A DNA stretch of 39,036 nt from positions 1 to 39,036 of the forward strand of contig OUQQ01000122.1 of assembly GCA_900404475.1 (NCBI GenBank), in the 5' to 3' direction. The notes under the pieces were generated by a model. The model ran no database searches and was not told the origin of the DNA. It saw nothing but the letters and a program-made list of their open reading frames with translations. The stretch's first letter is position 1. The number at the start of each line of letters is the position of its first letter. This stretch comes from Spongospora subterranea. Lineage: Eukaryota > Endomyxa > Phytomyxea > Plasmodiophorida > Plasmodiophoridae. A program made the translations under genes and the position numbers. Below, one piece after another: positions 21,655 to 32,524 of the stretch.

Positions 21655-21985
21655 CCAAAATCACAAGATTTGATTATGACCAGAACTTGACTCGCGAGAT
21701 CGCACGTCAGAGCAACTTTTACAAAACCGTTTCATCATTCTCGACTGGCAGTATGGTGTCATCTCCTTGTGGTTCGCGTCACCTGTTATCATGGTTCGAA
21801 TCCCGATATTTGTCCCCGTTTTCAAATCGTGAAAAACGGCACGTTGCCGTCAATCGAGAATGATGACACAATATTGTAACCTTGGGATTGAAATGAGTTC
21901 TTGCGCGCCAGGATCGGATCATAATCAATCAAAATGAATTGGAAATCATATCCGGTTGAAGGGAACTAATGATGATCTGCTAACT
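21655..21985. repeat. Family F, copy 2: fold-back of RRM-gene-like sequence
   Basis: The left part (21670-21825) repeats the RRM-gene fragment in direct orientation (CTCGCGAGATC, ACCTGTTATCATG). The right part (21895-21985) is the inverted copy of 17610-17705. Between them TCATCATTCTCGA (21732-21744) pairs with TCGAGAATGATGA (21854-21866). Confidence 0.65.
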
Positions 21986-22079
21986 CCATTAGGATCGAAC
22001 TGGTTGCTCTTTCGGCTCATGGTGCAAATCGCTGGTTACCGTCCATATCCCCAAAGGTATCAAAGGCAATGACGTGGCC

Positions 22080-22545
22080 AGCTCCAATAATCTCTTGAGA
22101 AAGATATAATATCCCATGAGGATCTGGATATTGCACTTGACCACCCATCATTATGCTGTCTCAACGAACTGTTTTTCTTGATTTCAACATATTGACCACT
22201 CGGTGGAAAGTATTCTCCAGTTCCAGTCCTGACCGATTGTGTTTTCTTCTGCTCAGGTTGTATTCCGCATTAAAACCCAACGCTAATGATAACCGCTGCG
22301 TTGTCCTACGTTCATGGCCGACATGTAATCGCCGATGTGGTATTAACTGTGATTCGGATAAGATCGGGTTTTCAAGCACGTTGATATTGAGAAAAAAGAG
22401 AGTTTCCTGGAACCGCATAATGATGAGTGGTGATGAGGAACATCTACTGTAGTTGCTGGTGGAATGCTATTTTTTCCTTGAGAAAATGATTGAAACTCGT
22501 GGCATAAATTATTCAATTCTGAAGTTTCGTCTGACAATTAACTGA
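22080..22545. repeat. Repeat family A, copy 3 (inverted)
   Basis: This is the reverse complement of about 14940-15425. It too has near-palindromic ends: 22148-22195 against 22365-22435, sharing CATCATTATGC. With the F copy to its left it forms one larger inverted duplication of 17310-17705. Confidence 0.7.
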
Positions 22546-23328
22546 ATGAAATGTTTCAAGACAAGGACAATGCAACAACGCTAGTCTAATTTGAATCGTC
22601 TTATGCATCCCGCCATTATCCATCTCGTTGAGCGTCGATATTAACTTCATGTGTTCAATGATGCTGCATTACCCAAAAGTCCCTGACCAGCGTCGCGTCA
22701 AGACCATTTCCGTACGTTTCATGAACTTTTGGTGCCACAATCTCCAATGAAAGTGTCCACCACTGTCACCATATGTAAAAAGCAGTGGCAAGGGGCAGAT
22801 TCGATGTTTCTGGCTGAAAAATCGAGACAGTCACTAAATCAGGGTGCTGCTAAATCTGGGTACTCCAGATGCAATACCATGCGATTCTTGTCTGGATGTC
22901 TGACCATTGTTCATAGACAATAGGGGGCATTCTCTCGATTATATATAATCCAAACGGAGGTGGTATCTGCTATGTGTAGAGTATTCATATTTTATTTGCC
23001 TGGATCTAACTTAAGAGATCTGCATGCATAATCTGGAGAGCTCATTCTTCATTGCAATGTGTCAACCTTGATTTAAGGCTACGCTCTTCGATCAAAATCC
23101 ACCCATCGTTTTTCGAACGGGACAATGACAAATGCAAGAAATCCATCCCTCTGTCTGTCGCACTGTTTTAGGTGCTTTTAAAAAAAGACTTTTAAAGCTT
23201 TTAAAAAAAATCACCACACCTGGAGGAGGATAGAATTTGGATCTATATTCTCGTATTTCCCTCTAAAAACGTATATTGGAATTCTAGGTAATCCCCGTCA
23301 AAGCTTCACACAACTTGCTATTTCGTCA
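22546..23328. other. Spacer; AT-rich motif at 23170-23210
   Basis: No gene recognised. A short block around 23170-23212 repeats GCTTTTAAAAAAA and AGACTTTTAAAGC. Confidence 0.4.
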
Positions 23329-23604
23329 ATGATCGATAATAGATGCGTTCAATGTGTGCTCTCGGCGATGGCTGTCTATGCCTCTCTGGCCGTCGTATCT
23401 GTTCCTGTGCAGAAAATATATTCCGGTAAGGAATCGCCGCGACTATCGGATTACAGCCACACACAATTGCCGCAAGCCATTCAAATCAGCGAGCTGTACC
23501 AATGGCGCCCTGACTATTTACGTTTATACCGCCAGAATGGTAGTCGTTTAGGTCACGAAAATACACATATGATGCTAAGATGCACACGTACAAACCTTGT
23601 ATGA
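23329..23604 (+). CDS. Putative secreted peptide, first exon or short gene
   Basis: ATG at 23329 begins a typical signal sequence (VLSAMAVYASLAVVSVPV, residues 10-27) followed by a polar Tyr-rich region. The frame remains open to 23604 (91 aa). A good donor (GTAAGG) at 23426 and a weaker one at 23541 suggest that this may be only a first exon. No homologue is recognised, and no downstream exon could be fixed. Confidence 0.35.
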   Translation: MIDNRCVQCVLSAMAVYASLAVVSVPVQKIYSGKESPRLSDYSHTQLPQAIQISELYQWRPDYLRLYRQNGSRLGHENTHMMLRCTRTNLV

Positions 23605-23873
23605 GTCTTTTTGCTTCGCTATCTATTCACATTTACTGGTCTTGAAATACTTAATTCCTGATTAAACCCTTCGGAAAATGTTTTCGCGTTATCAAACTGA
23701 ATGTCTTGAGACAATTGAAATTTCCAGTCTTATATCAGACCAGAATCGTAGGTGCTTGGAACAGAGAAAGGTCCTATATTAACCTGAACAACAAAGCTAG
23801 CATTCTGGCACGACGCAGAAATTCATGTTGTCGCGGAATTGTTGCCGTGCGGCCACCGCCTTTCAGTGCTACA

Positions 23874-23904
23874 GTTTAGGATACTGTTTAGGATACTGTT
23901 TAGG
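23874..23904. repeat. 12-bp tandem repeat, 2.6 copies
   Basis: The unit GTTTAGGATACT occurs twice, then a partial GTTTAGG. It lies about 230 bases upstream of the GNAT gene, next to a GTACTG/CAGTAC inverted motif. Confidence 0.7.
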
Positions 23905-24132
23905 TGGGTACTGCCGGTACAGTACCAGACACTGAAAATGCGGGACCCCTTAGAGTGGGCGCAATAGCAGGTCTCACTGTCTTATCTATTTTTGGACGAC
24001 AGTGAAGTAGTCAAGGGAACTGCCGAACCGTGATGATTTCACTCATATTCTCTCCACTATTTGGTTTAGGTTGGTAAAGCCCAACGTGGGCTCTGCTCTC
24101 GGAGCTTCGTTCCCTGAACCCAATAGTCGATA

Positions 24133-25440
24133 ATGTCGCCTCCTCTTATCCTCTCCAATTCATCCCATGACAGTCTTTTACATCCGTTAGTGCTACCGCC
24201 CGATGGTTGCAATACACCACCCACGTACTGCAAACGCTATGCAAACCCATCTTGCGACATTATCCGCTCCAATGTTTTTCAGCTCACTCCCACTTCCTGT
24301 AAAAGTGTTATTCGTCCGGCCACCATAGACGACGCCCCAGGGATTGCTGCTGTATACTCATCCTTCGTGCAAGATATTACGTCGCCGGACCTAATGCCGT
24401 TGACAGCCAATCAATTCAAGATCAAAATGGGAAACCTTGACAAACCGTGGTTTGTCGCCGTCGACAAGTTTGGAAAGGTAGTCGGATTTTGTTATGCGTC
24501 TGGCTTCAATTCGCATCCAAGTTTCCGCTGGACCGTCTGTTCGACGGTTTATATTTCAGAATGTGCTCAACGACAGGGTCTCGGAAAACGATTTTATATC
24601 GAGCTGTTGTCGGCTTTGAAACAGCTTGGTTACGCGACAGTTATTGCCACGATAAACGCCGACAATATTCTTAGCAAATTGGCTCACCGAAATGTGGGAT
24701 TTCGTCATTTGGCGACATTACCGAAGATGGCGTACAAGTGCAAGCAGTGGCTGGACAAGGAGTACTGGTTCTTTTTTTTACAGAAAAGCATAATTGGCGA
24801 GCCTGTTAGTGCCTCCAGCGCGACTCCTGCAAAAATTGCAAGTGAATTGCCACTGAACCTAATTGTTGATATGTCATCCAGTATTATGTCTAAGTCGCTT
24901 CCACCAATCTCTCCATCGACCATGCATTATGACGTACGCCCTGCGACCATCGATGACGTCAAAGCCATCGCCGCGTTTCATTCTCGCTATGATATTTTTG
25001 GCGAGCTACTTATTTCGAAAATTGCGGAACATCTTCAATCACCCTCGGAACATCCATGGTTTGTTGCCAATGATGAGAATGGTTCAGTCGTCGGATCGGG
25101 TTCGTGTTCTTACTTTAGCGAACGCCCCGTTTATAATTGGACTGTCAGCTGCTGTTTCTGCTTCACCGATGAGGCATTAGCGGACGGCGTCGGTCTCAAG
25201 TTGGCCAATCAGCTATTCGCCGAATTGTGTCAGCGTGGATTCGCGTCCGCCCTGGTGTTGGTCGACGATCGTAACTTGGCAATCAAGGAATTCTTGAAGT
25301 CCGCGCTGTTTCAGCAACATTCGCTTTTTCCATATGTTGGTTTCAACGGCGAGGGTACTCTTTTTAATCGTGAAGCGTGGCTATATAATGTACAAGACGG
25401 TGACGCTGCTATAAAAAAATGGAAAGTCCCAATTCCTTAG
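24133..25440 (+). CDS. Tandem GNAT N-acetyltransferase, second domain degenerate
   Basis: An intronless ORF of 435 aa. The N-terminal 55 residues are low-complexity and may be disordered. Domain 1 (about 58-222) begins SVIRPATIDDAPGIAAVYSS, continues with PWFVAVDKFGKVVGFCYAS, and has the acetyl-CoA loop QRQGLGKRFY (about residues 146-155) and the NVGFRHLATLPKMAYK end typical of PAT/phosphinothricin-type GNATs. Domain 2 (about 268-430) repeats the plan (DVRPATIDDVKAIAAFHSRY, PWFVANDENGSVVGSGS), but its loop reads LADGVGLKLANQ and lacks the Q/R-x-x-G-x-G/A signature. The parallel layout implies internal duplication. Domain 1 probably acetylates a small molecule or amine, and domain 2 may be structural. 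The substrate is unknown. An AATAAA follows at 25453. Confidence 0.85.
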   Translation: MSPPLILSNSSHDSLLHPLVLPPDGCNTPPTYCKRYANPSCDIIRSNVFQLTPTSCKSVIRPATIDDAPGIAAVYSSFVQDITSPDLMPLTANQFKIKMGNLDKPWFVAVDKFGKVVGFCYASGFNSHPSFRWTVCSTVYISECAQRQGLGKRFYIELLSALKQLGYATVIATINADNILSKLAHRNVGFRHLATLPKMAYKCKQWLDKEYWFFFLQKSIIGEPVSASSATPAKIASELPLNLIVDMSSSIMSKSLPPISPSTMHYDVRPATIDDVKAIAAFHSRYDIFGELLISKIAEHLQSPSEHPWFVANDENGSVVGSGSCSYFSERPVYNWTVSCCFCFTDEALADGVGLKLANQLFAELCQRGFASALVLVDDRNLAIKEFLKSALFQQHSLFPYVGFNGEGTLFNREAWLYNVQDGDAAIKKWKVPIP

Positions 25441-25452
25441 CTAAAGGGTTTC

Positions 25453-25458
25453 AATAAA
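25453..25458 (+). terminator. Poly(A) signal of GNAT gene
   Basis: AATAAA lies 12 bases after the TAG stop of the tandem GNAT gene. Confidence 0.55.
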
Positions 25459-25756
25459 CATGATCGATTTATATTTTCGTCGCATATTTAAACAAGTTCT
25501 AAAGGAGGCAAGAGTGACCAACCAGCTTGTTTGAGTCGTCAAATCAGCTGAATTCAACTTGAAACAATTTCACAAAGTGCTCTACCTCGAACGCCGAGGA
25601 ACAGCAGCCCATTGTTCTGGGCATAGATGCACCTTTCCCTTGATGTATCTCGCTCGGAAAACGCTCAGCGCCTACAATACCATTTTTATGGAGATTGACA
25701 CTCTGGCTGTCGCGGATCACAGTGAAAAATAGATTACAGACTCCACCTCCGCAAAC

Positions 25757-26395
25757 ATGGACAATGAAGAGGTTCGTCGACCATCATGCCGATTTCCGAA
25801 TGACACCAATGTCCAAAATGCGCAAGATTCGTCGGTGTGCGAGACGGTTGTCATGCTGCATTCGATGATGGCGTATGCCAAACAGTATGGAGGCGTGATT
25901 ATCTTTTCGGGCGACTTGCCCGTAGGTCTATCATGGACTCTTCCATCCAGTATCCCCCAACAATATGCGAACAATAGCAGGAGTTCCGAACTGGTCTTCG
26001 CAAAATCAAACGATAGGCCGCTGCGTCCTCATCCTGACTTTCTCAGACGATGGTGTCATTCGGAAACCGGCATGTTGGTCGACGAAACTCTTCATATTTT
26101 ATTGCAACAGGTGGAGCAAGGTTACACACAGAGGCGCTTGCCCATCAAGCATGGGCATTACGTGCTCCACTTGTTGCAATAAAGGACGCAGCGGCCTATC
26201 GGTTTGATTTTGCAACGACCACTTCGGAACCTGCTAATGTTCGCATGTTGTTAGGGGGTATTGGACGGAAGATAGACTTACAGACAAGTCGCCAAAGACG
26301 ATAATGACGTCTTCGTACTGTCTGGCATAAGCCATCATCGAAGGCAGCATGACAAACGTCTCGCCCACCGACGAATCTTGCGCATTTGGAAATTC
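25757..26395. mobile_element. Large nested fold-back element
   Basis: Two inverted pairs interlock. 25757-25812 reversed matches 26050-26101 (shared TTCGTCGACCA). 25815-26028 reversed matches 26180-26395 (about 210-bp arms, shared GCGCAAGATTCGTCGGTG). In the centre TATTGCAACAGGTGGAGCA pairs with TGCTCCACTTGTTGCAATA (about 26099-26181). The ORFs inside are consequences of the palindromy. The layout is that of a fold-back transposon or of a replication-derived inverted duplication. No transposase is seen. Confidence 0.75.
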
Positions 26396-26399
26396 AAGC

Positions 26400-27061
26400 A
26401 CCCCTCCACCCTCATTAAGCGCGATAACACTTTCCATAGATAACACGGAGTGTGTATCTTTATCGTATACACCTTCAAATTGTCTGCGTTTGATCCTACG
26501 GTGGCCAGGACTTTGGAATCGAAGTCTCTGCCAACAAACTTGTTTCGCATGAATCGCGCATTTCATTGGTCTCGTTTTGGCAGTGACCAAAGGTTAAGGC
26601 CAGTTGTGCTTCCGCGAGAGTCATCTCTGTCTCATATTTGACTAAGTATCTCTGACCAATGCTCGGCCTAGATCGTCCAACTAGATGATTGTGCTCAAAC
26701 ACGGAATATTTTGGGACAAAGAATATCATTAAAGTTAAAGTCCAGTTTTGCTTGGCGGCCGGAGGAAATAAAAAAGCCCCGGTATGGACACTGGAAGAAC
26801 GGAATGTCGCAGCCAAAGACAAGTCGAGCTTCATATTTCTGGACTTTCTTCCGATCGTAAACCCTTCAGCCAGAGCAAAAGAGGTGACCTCAGCGAGCAA
26901 TGTATTAAATAAACGGAAACGATTTCCAACTCACTAAACACGAATATGAGTTTGAAAAAAGATATGGTAAGAACGTACCCCGAAATCGTCTCGACAGCTT
27001 CAAAAACTACAGTCATCGACGGAAGAAGTGGCATCGGCTGCAGAAATGTCATCAGGGTCAC
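26400..27061 (-). other. Possible degraded minus-strand coding region
   Basis: Overlapping minus-strand frames (26900-26496, 26590-26234, 27061-26831) read like charged protein (for example KYETEMTLAEAQLALTFGHC and FVGRDFDSKVLATVGSN) with frame changes between them. A donor-like GTACGT near 26980 and an acceptor TTTAG near 26937 would join two pieces in phase. I recognise no family, so it is either a multi-exon gene or a decayed one. Confidence 0.25.
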
Positions 27062-28586
27062 TGAAAACTTAGCTCATTGTCGCGATGAGTAAGTCGATGC
27101 ATACTGGGTAGTACTGTCGCCGCCATACGTCCCAAGAATTATATCCATTCGACGACGAACGAGCTGAATGAACGAAGGGATACTACGTGAACAGTGCGCG
27201 GGAGGAGTCGATAATAGGATGTAAAACCCATTCTTCATACTTTCAACCGAAAATTGACAACGTTCTCCACAATTGTTTACCTGAACTCAATAGCTTCCGG
27301 CAAAATGATGAGAATGCTTGATTGTCTCTGGTTTCAAGACGCAAATTCCTTCAAACCAACGTCTTGAAAAAAGGAATTAAGACATCTTTGATTACTTCTT
27401 GAGGTTCATGGCTGTCGAACGATACCTTTTAACGCTGCGCGAAGGATGACAATTGTCAATGTCTGTTTCCATCGAATTGCAAGCCAGCTTTCTCCAGGCT
27501 CTGCAGTGGAAATCAAGGAGATTGCGTCAATGATCATCGTACTATTTAACCCATCTTAAACTTCCACAATCCCGCCAAGGAAATCATCAAAATATATAAT
27601 GTCTAATTGAATGTGAAGATGTTAAGCGACATTGTCTGTTGTGGTTGTGATCTGTGGATGCCAATTTAGTGACTGGGAAATCATTTTCACTATGGGCCGG
27701 CTCGGATGTGGACTATCTCTCGACGTTAATGGAGTATGGCACGAACAACAATTGACTCCACACAAGTCATTATCCGCAAATACCCTCAACATTAAGGGTT
27801 CAGTGAGATGGGCGCGTTTCGGGAATGAGGGTATCAGGGGTCGGCGAACAATCGAGCAGGTTGAATTCCACTAAATCTCTGCTCGTTAATTCATTTTATA
27901 ATTGCTGATGTGCATAAGCCACTCCATTCTCATCGTGCGTTCAAACTGAAATACCGCATGAGAAGTAAAGGCCGAGCACGGCAACATTCAACCAGCATCG
28001 GACACACACTATATCTCAACTCAAATGATTATTGTCAACCCACACTGGGGTGATTTTTCGAGAGGTTGAGAAAGCTAGACGGCCGCAGTTTGGCGATCTG
28101 ATCATTTGGAATGTGAACTCGACCGAGCCGGTTGTTACTCCACCTCGGGCGGCAGAGGGCGACGCCCCCCAGTGACCCAGTCCCATTGCAGTTGTAGGTA
28201 CAGACTTGCAGGGTTACATACACGGGGCCATTTGCGGAGAGGCCGCACCATCAAGTGTAGTTCGGGGTCGGGGATTCCTGGGTAGTTTGATCATAACCGA
28301 TTGACGTACTCTTGCGGGTGGATGGGAAAGACGCCCAGCATTGATTGCATTGTCTCATACCTACCGATAATCGTCCTCTCAACCACGATTTTCCAGATCG
28401 GCAGCGCCTGGTTCCGCAAATGGATCGTTGAACGACGTTATGACAGCGGTCTTGATATTCACGAACTATCCGGTACATGACACTACACGACAATAGTAAA
28501 TCACCAATTCAAACAATAACCTCTCTTCACTTTCTCTTAATCTGTAAAGTGTTTCAATAGCGTCTTGGTCAAACATTTCAAATCAA
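27062..28586. other. Spacer without recognised gene
   Basis: Short ORFs (27632-27874 plus; 28035-28493 minus) show no domain. The right end should hold the promoter of the TLC-domain gene. Confidence 0.4.
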
Positions 28587-30749
28587 ATGTTGTTACAAAA
28601 ACCTATTGCTGCTTGCGAAAACATTTGCATCTTCGCATTTATGGGTTTTCCTAATTTTTGATATCAATCAAGACATTTCTTTGTTGAATCGCGATTTCGG
28701 CTGTTTCAGTACCTCCAATCATTCCAATTCCAAGCTTTTCATCTTCCGCAACATCTGTGGAATGCCCAACTTTTAAGGTCTTTCATTCTCTGTGTGCAGG
28801 CCGTAGCGCTTCCACTGTGCATGCCCTGTTCGCGCTATTTGGATCGTGGACCGCTCTTTCAAATTCTCCTTCTCTCCACACGGATCACATGTTTGGCTCT
28901 TCTCCATCAGCCTCTATTGTGTTGGCCATATCGTCAGGTCATCAAACCCTTTTTTGAATCGCAGTGATCGGAAATTCCTTCATTACATTTCAAGTTTTTG
29001 TTCGAAATTTGGTTTCTCATGCTGAATGTGGGATGTGGTTAATTTACTATTCTATGTATAAATTTCTGATTTTTTTCTACCGGGTAACGCTTACCTCGGT
29101 TACGTTGGGATCGCGGTCATTTAATCGTCTCTTTAATTTCCAAATCAAGTTGTCCTTCGTTAATTCCTTTCCTTGATCAATTTGTAATTTTGTCATCAAG
29201 GTTCAATCTTGGCCATCGCTCCGCGTGCCTAACAATCTGGATCTTAATAGTTGGTGCTCAGGCTATTTTGTGCATGATACAATTGATTGTCTACGAAAGT
29301 TCTCAACTGCCCATATTCCTTATCTGGCGCACCATGTCATGGCCTCATTGCGTAGGTCGTGTTTTCTTACTGTACCATCGTGCTCGTTTAGTTTGATTTT
29401 GACGTTGTTTCGGCCAGCTTAATTCTTCACCTTTAGTTCGCACGTGTCCCTGTTCCGTCGCTTTTTCCTTTTGTGCTATGTTTAATGGAATCTTCTGAAT
29501 TTTTTGAAAAAATATTGTTGCTGCGGGACATTTTCGTTCACAATTCAACTTGTGGTTGCAAGTCTTTGGTGTTGTTTGTGAGTTTTTGGTGTTTCTTTGT
29601 ATTAAAAAAGTCCAAGTTTCTGCGAACACCGGCTTTGCCTTCTTGCGTCTGCATCATTCCCATGGTTTCTTTATTATGATGCTATGATTCATTCGCTCTC
29701 AAATGGCTGACATTGGTGGCAGTGTATCTCGCCGGCATCTCGCCGTGTTTCCAATACTGGGTAAATCGTATACACTGACTTCTCAACAAAAGAGTTTTTT
29801 TTTCATGTATGTTCGTGTTATCTAGTTTCTGTTTACCTATTTCTCGGATGTACTCGTTTCTCAGTCGTTTTCGCCATTTCAATCCTGTTCCTGCTATCAT
29901 TGATGGCAGCTAGTTCACATTTCACGTGCTCGTTTGGTTCGGCGTCGCTTGGAAGTGGATGCCAAATTTTTGCTGAGCGATATATTTATAGGCAATCGTC
30001 CTGCTGGTTTGGGAGGCGTCCACCCCTTTTATGAATCTTCGTTGGGCAATGATACACTACAAGATGACTGATCATCGCTTGTTCAACGCTGTTCAGGTTT
30101 GCAAGCATGTCTTATTTCACTGGATTCATCACCACACAGTTTGCTTTGCCGGTTTCCGTTGTTTTCATCAGTATGATCAGCACCCCACATATTACCATCG
30201 CGTGTACCTCTCCGGAACTTTACCGTGATGTTTTGGAACTGGCATTGACCGCTATTTTCTTTGTGTTTCCGTCTTTTTGCTTTAGTCATATATAATTTCT
30301 TATTTTTTTGTTTCAGATCCTGTTTGCAATTATATTCGTGGCAGTAAGAAACGGTGAGCATTCTAAATTCAATTATCAAACATACTCATCCGAAAACATA
30401 GTTTGGGGTGGATATGCGTCTTTCTTAATTTGGATGGAAATGCTGCCGCTTTGTTGGCCAGGAGCTAATGCCAGCCTGCATTATCTCATACCGGTGTTCA
30501 TTCTGATGTTCAACAGTATGTCATTTGTTTTCAATTCAGACGCTTTCTGGAAGGTTTTTTGGGAAACCGTTTTGCAGATTCTGACGTTTCCAGTCATAAA
30601 ATACGCGTTGTATTTGTTCCATAAATCTTGTGTTTCTTGTAGTTTTGTTCAACACTCTGAACGGTTACTGGGCGTTACAAATTGTTCGTGGATTCGTTGT
30701 AACTTACATTATCGGGAGGCCAAAGAAAACTCTGAAAGCGCAAGAATAA
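28587..30749 (+). CDS. TLC-domain multipass membrane protein (TLCD4/TMEM56-like)
   Basis: Seven proposed exons are 28587-28644, 28710-28937, 29262-29355, 30097-30262, 30317-30353, 30402-30515 and 30643-30749. Introns range from 48 to 741 bp. Phases match at every junction and give 267 aa, close to the usual length of TLCD4 proteins. TLC landmarks appear in order across exons: STVHALFALFGSW, then HMFGSSPSASIVLAISSG joined to YFVHDTIDCL, PYLAHHVMA, a MISTP motif, FVAVRN joined to VWGGYASFL, and LFNTLNGYWALQIVRGF before a basic C-tail (GRPKKTLKAQE). TLC proteins are endoplasmic-reticulum or plasma-membrane proteins linked to lipid sensing, transport or ceramide synthesis. The ceramide-synthase HHxxDD signature is not seen, so a TLCD-type role is more likely. 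Exon 1, and the junction from exon 3 to exon 4, are the least certain. Confidence 0.75.
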
Positions 30750-31679
30750 ACCGCGGATCGATCATTCACATAATGGTCTGAGATTCAGCTTTTTCAGAAA
30801 ACATGGTTTTACTGTGTTTTTTGCAAAATTTTTCTGCAACTCAAATACGTCAATCGTTCAGAAACACAACTGCATTTTGACTTCGTGGTATAGAGCATGC
30901 CAAAACGTCTGGAAATTGCACGGTAAACAACAGGGTCTTCACTTTGTGCCGGTCCAATCATCAACTTCTCCGGTTGTTTTACAATCATATGAGCTGTAGC
31001 GCCCTTGTTTTCCGATTTATAAATTATTACCAATGGCAAAGTGGGAGATCGCATCGCATTAGCACCTGACCTGTCAAGTCTGCGAATCCTATGGTATTGG
31101 AAAGCGAAGAAGAAATCTTTCCCAACGACGAGACTGCCCAAAGTCAATTGAAATCTTTGAAGTGATATGGATGGATGCCAACGATCGCAAGGGAATTTCC
31201 GTCCATGGTCAGAATTATGTCATCGATGTTACTGTCGATGTTTTTCCGGTTTATTCACAAATCGATCCTTTGAATCACCCAGACAGCATACCAAGCACAT
31301 CTACTGTAATTAACAAAGTTATTCAGACAAAGAGTGTGGTATTCTACATCCCCAGCTGAAACACCCGATGATCAACCGGAAATAATACCGGATTTTATAC
31401 ATCCACTATCGTGAGGTAGGAACGGGATTCGTACCTGATCGACAGTGGTGCAAACAAAAGTATGACCAAAAGCGATTCATTGTTCAGCATTACCATCACA
31501 TCAAGGCACCGCTCGTCATCACATCAAGCAATCAGGTACGAAACTGTCTGGGTTTTTGTAAGGATGGATTTGTTAATGAACCGGGAGATATCGTCAGTAA
31601 AATTGATGAAATAATTCTAATCATTATCGGAAATTTCCTTTGATCGCTGTCATCGACCCCCTCTCCAATTTACTTTTCA
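30750..31679. other. Spacer with short coding-like stretches
   Basis: The plus strand has MVLESEEEIFPNDETAQSQL (from about 31090) and then, in another frame, WMDANDRKGISVHGQNYVID to a stop at 31359. A minus ORF overlaps at 30809-31147. No domain is recognised. TTCGTACCTGAT (31428-31439) and ATCAGGTACGAA (31531-31542) are a perfect 12-base inverted pair. Confidence 0.35.
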
Positions 31680-31870
31680 AATAGCACAGGTTTCAAAGAA
31701 CTTGATAGGACATGAGCCTGTAATGAGATTGTTTTCACCGGCTTTCATCATCAAGCTGATATCATTGATGTTGCGGTGTCCATGACGATCGTTCCAAAAC
31801 ACAATACCATTTCCTGTTGTGGCAATGTGCAGCCTTTCGACGTAAATCTTCCTCGAGTGTGTGAATATCA
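31680..31870 (-). pseudogene. Copia-type GAG-pre-integrase fragment
   Basis: The minus strand reads IYVERLHIATTGNGIVFWND and then RHGHRNINDISLMMKAGE, ending FFETCAI before a stop. This fits the GAG-pre-integrase domain of Ty1/copia polyproteins (pattern LWH-x-R-x-GH-x-N, hydrophobic spacer, C-x-x-C). The second cysteine of the final pair is lost at the stop. No integrase core follows to the left. Confidence 0.5.
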
Positions 31871-32218
31871 TTGGTTAGTGTGCCTTCGATAGAGTATATG
31901 CAGTTATGGGCAGACTCCGCTCGACTACTATCGATATTAACCCGACACAATCAGATGCACATACACTACCTTTCAAGTTATGTCCACAACAAAAAATGAC
32001 ACATTTGACTATGACAAATCAAAAGCGATAGGACGAATATTGGGTCCAAAATAGAGCATGGACCATTTCTGTCATCCTTTCAAATTGAACTTCGAAAATA
32101 CGAAAGAACTAAATTGAAACGCTTGCTAACAGAGCGCGCACTGGACACAGCATATGCAGACAACACCTCAACAACATTTGATTGGAAACACAAAATCAGC
32201 CTCAAGAAATGCAGACGA
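31850..32218 (+). repeat. Families C and D, copy 2
   Basis: 31850-31965 matches 15620-15700. 31970-32218 matches 16180-16620 (shared blocks AATGACACATTTGACTATG and AACAGAGCGCGCACTGGACA) but is shorter by several internal deletions, including loss of the zinc-knuckle coding part. Confidence 0.75.
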
Positions 32219-32524
32219 CTATACAACACACTACAGGTAACTACAGTCAACTCAGCAATTTGGAGACATGAAAAGGATGACACCTCTAGCCCATTAACGC
32301 CATCGTCATAAATATGGATCTTGTGCCCGATCTGGCTTGCAATCAGCAATCTATGTTTTACTCCCCGGTCATTTGGTGCAACCCGAGTTGGCCGACGATG
32401 TACACCTCCCGAAACTATGGTACGATGAGTGTTCTGATAATATGAATTACTTGTTGATTGAATCATCTATCTGAAGCAGTTATCGAATTTACTACCGTAA
32501 ATATGAATTTCAACCTCAGTCCCA

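Noticed and set aside
21796..21807. GGTTCGAATCCC looks like a tRNA B box
   Set aside because: It lies in a degraded copy of the RRM-gene repeat. No acceptor stem or proper A box can be found around it.
30516..30539. A 24-bp intron (GTATGT to CAG) inside the TLC gene
   Set aside because: Using the same donor with the acceptor at 30642 gives a much better TLC C-terminus (LFNTLNGYWALQIV), and a 24-bp intron is implausibly short.
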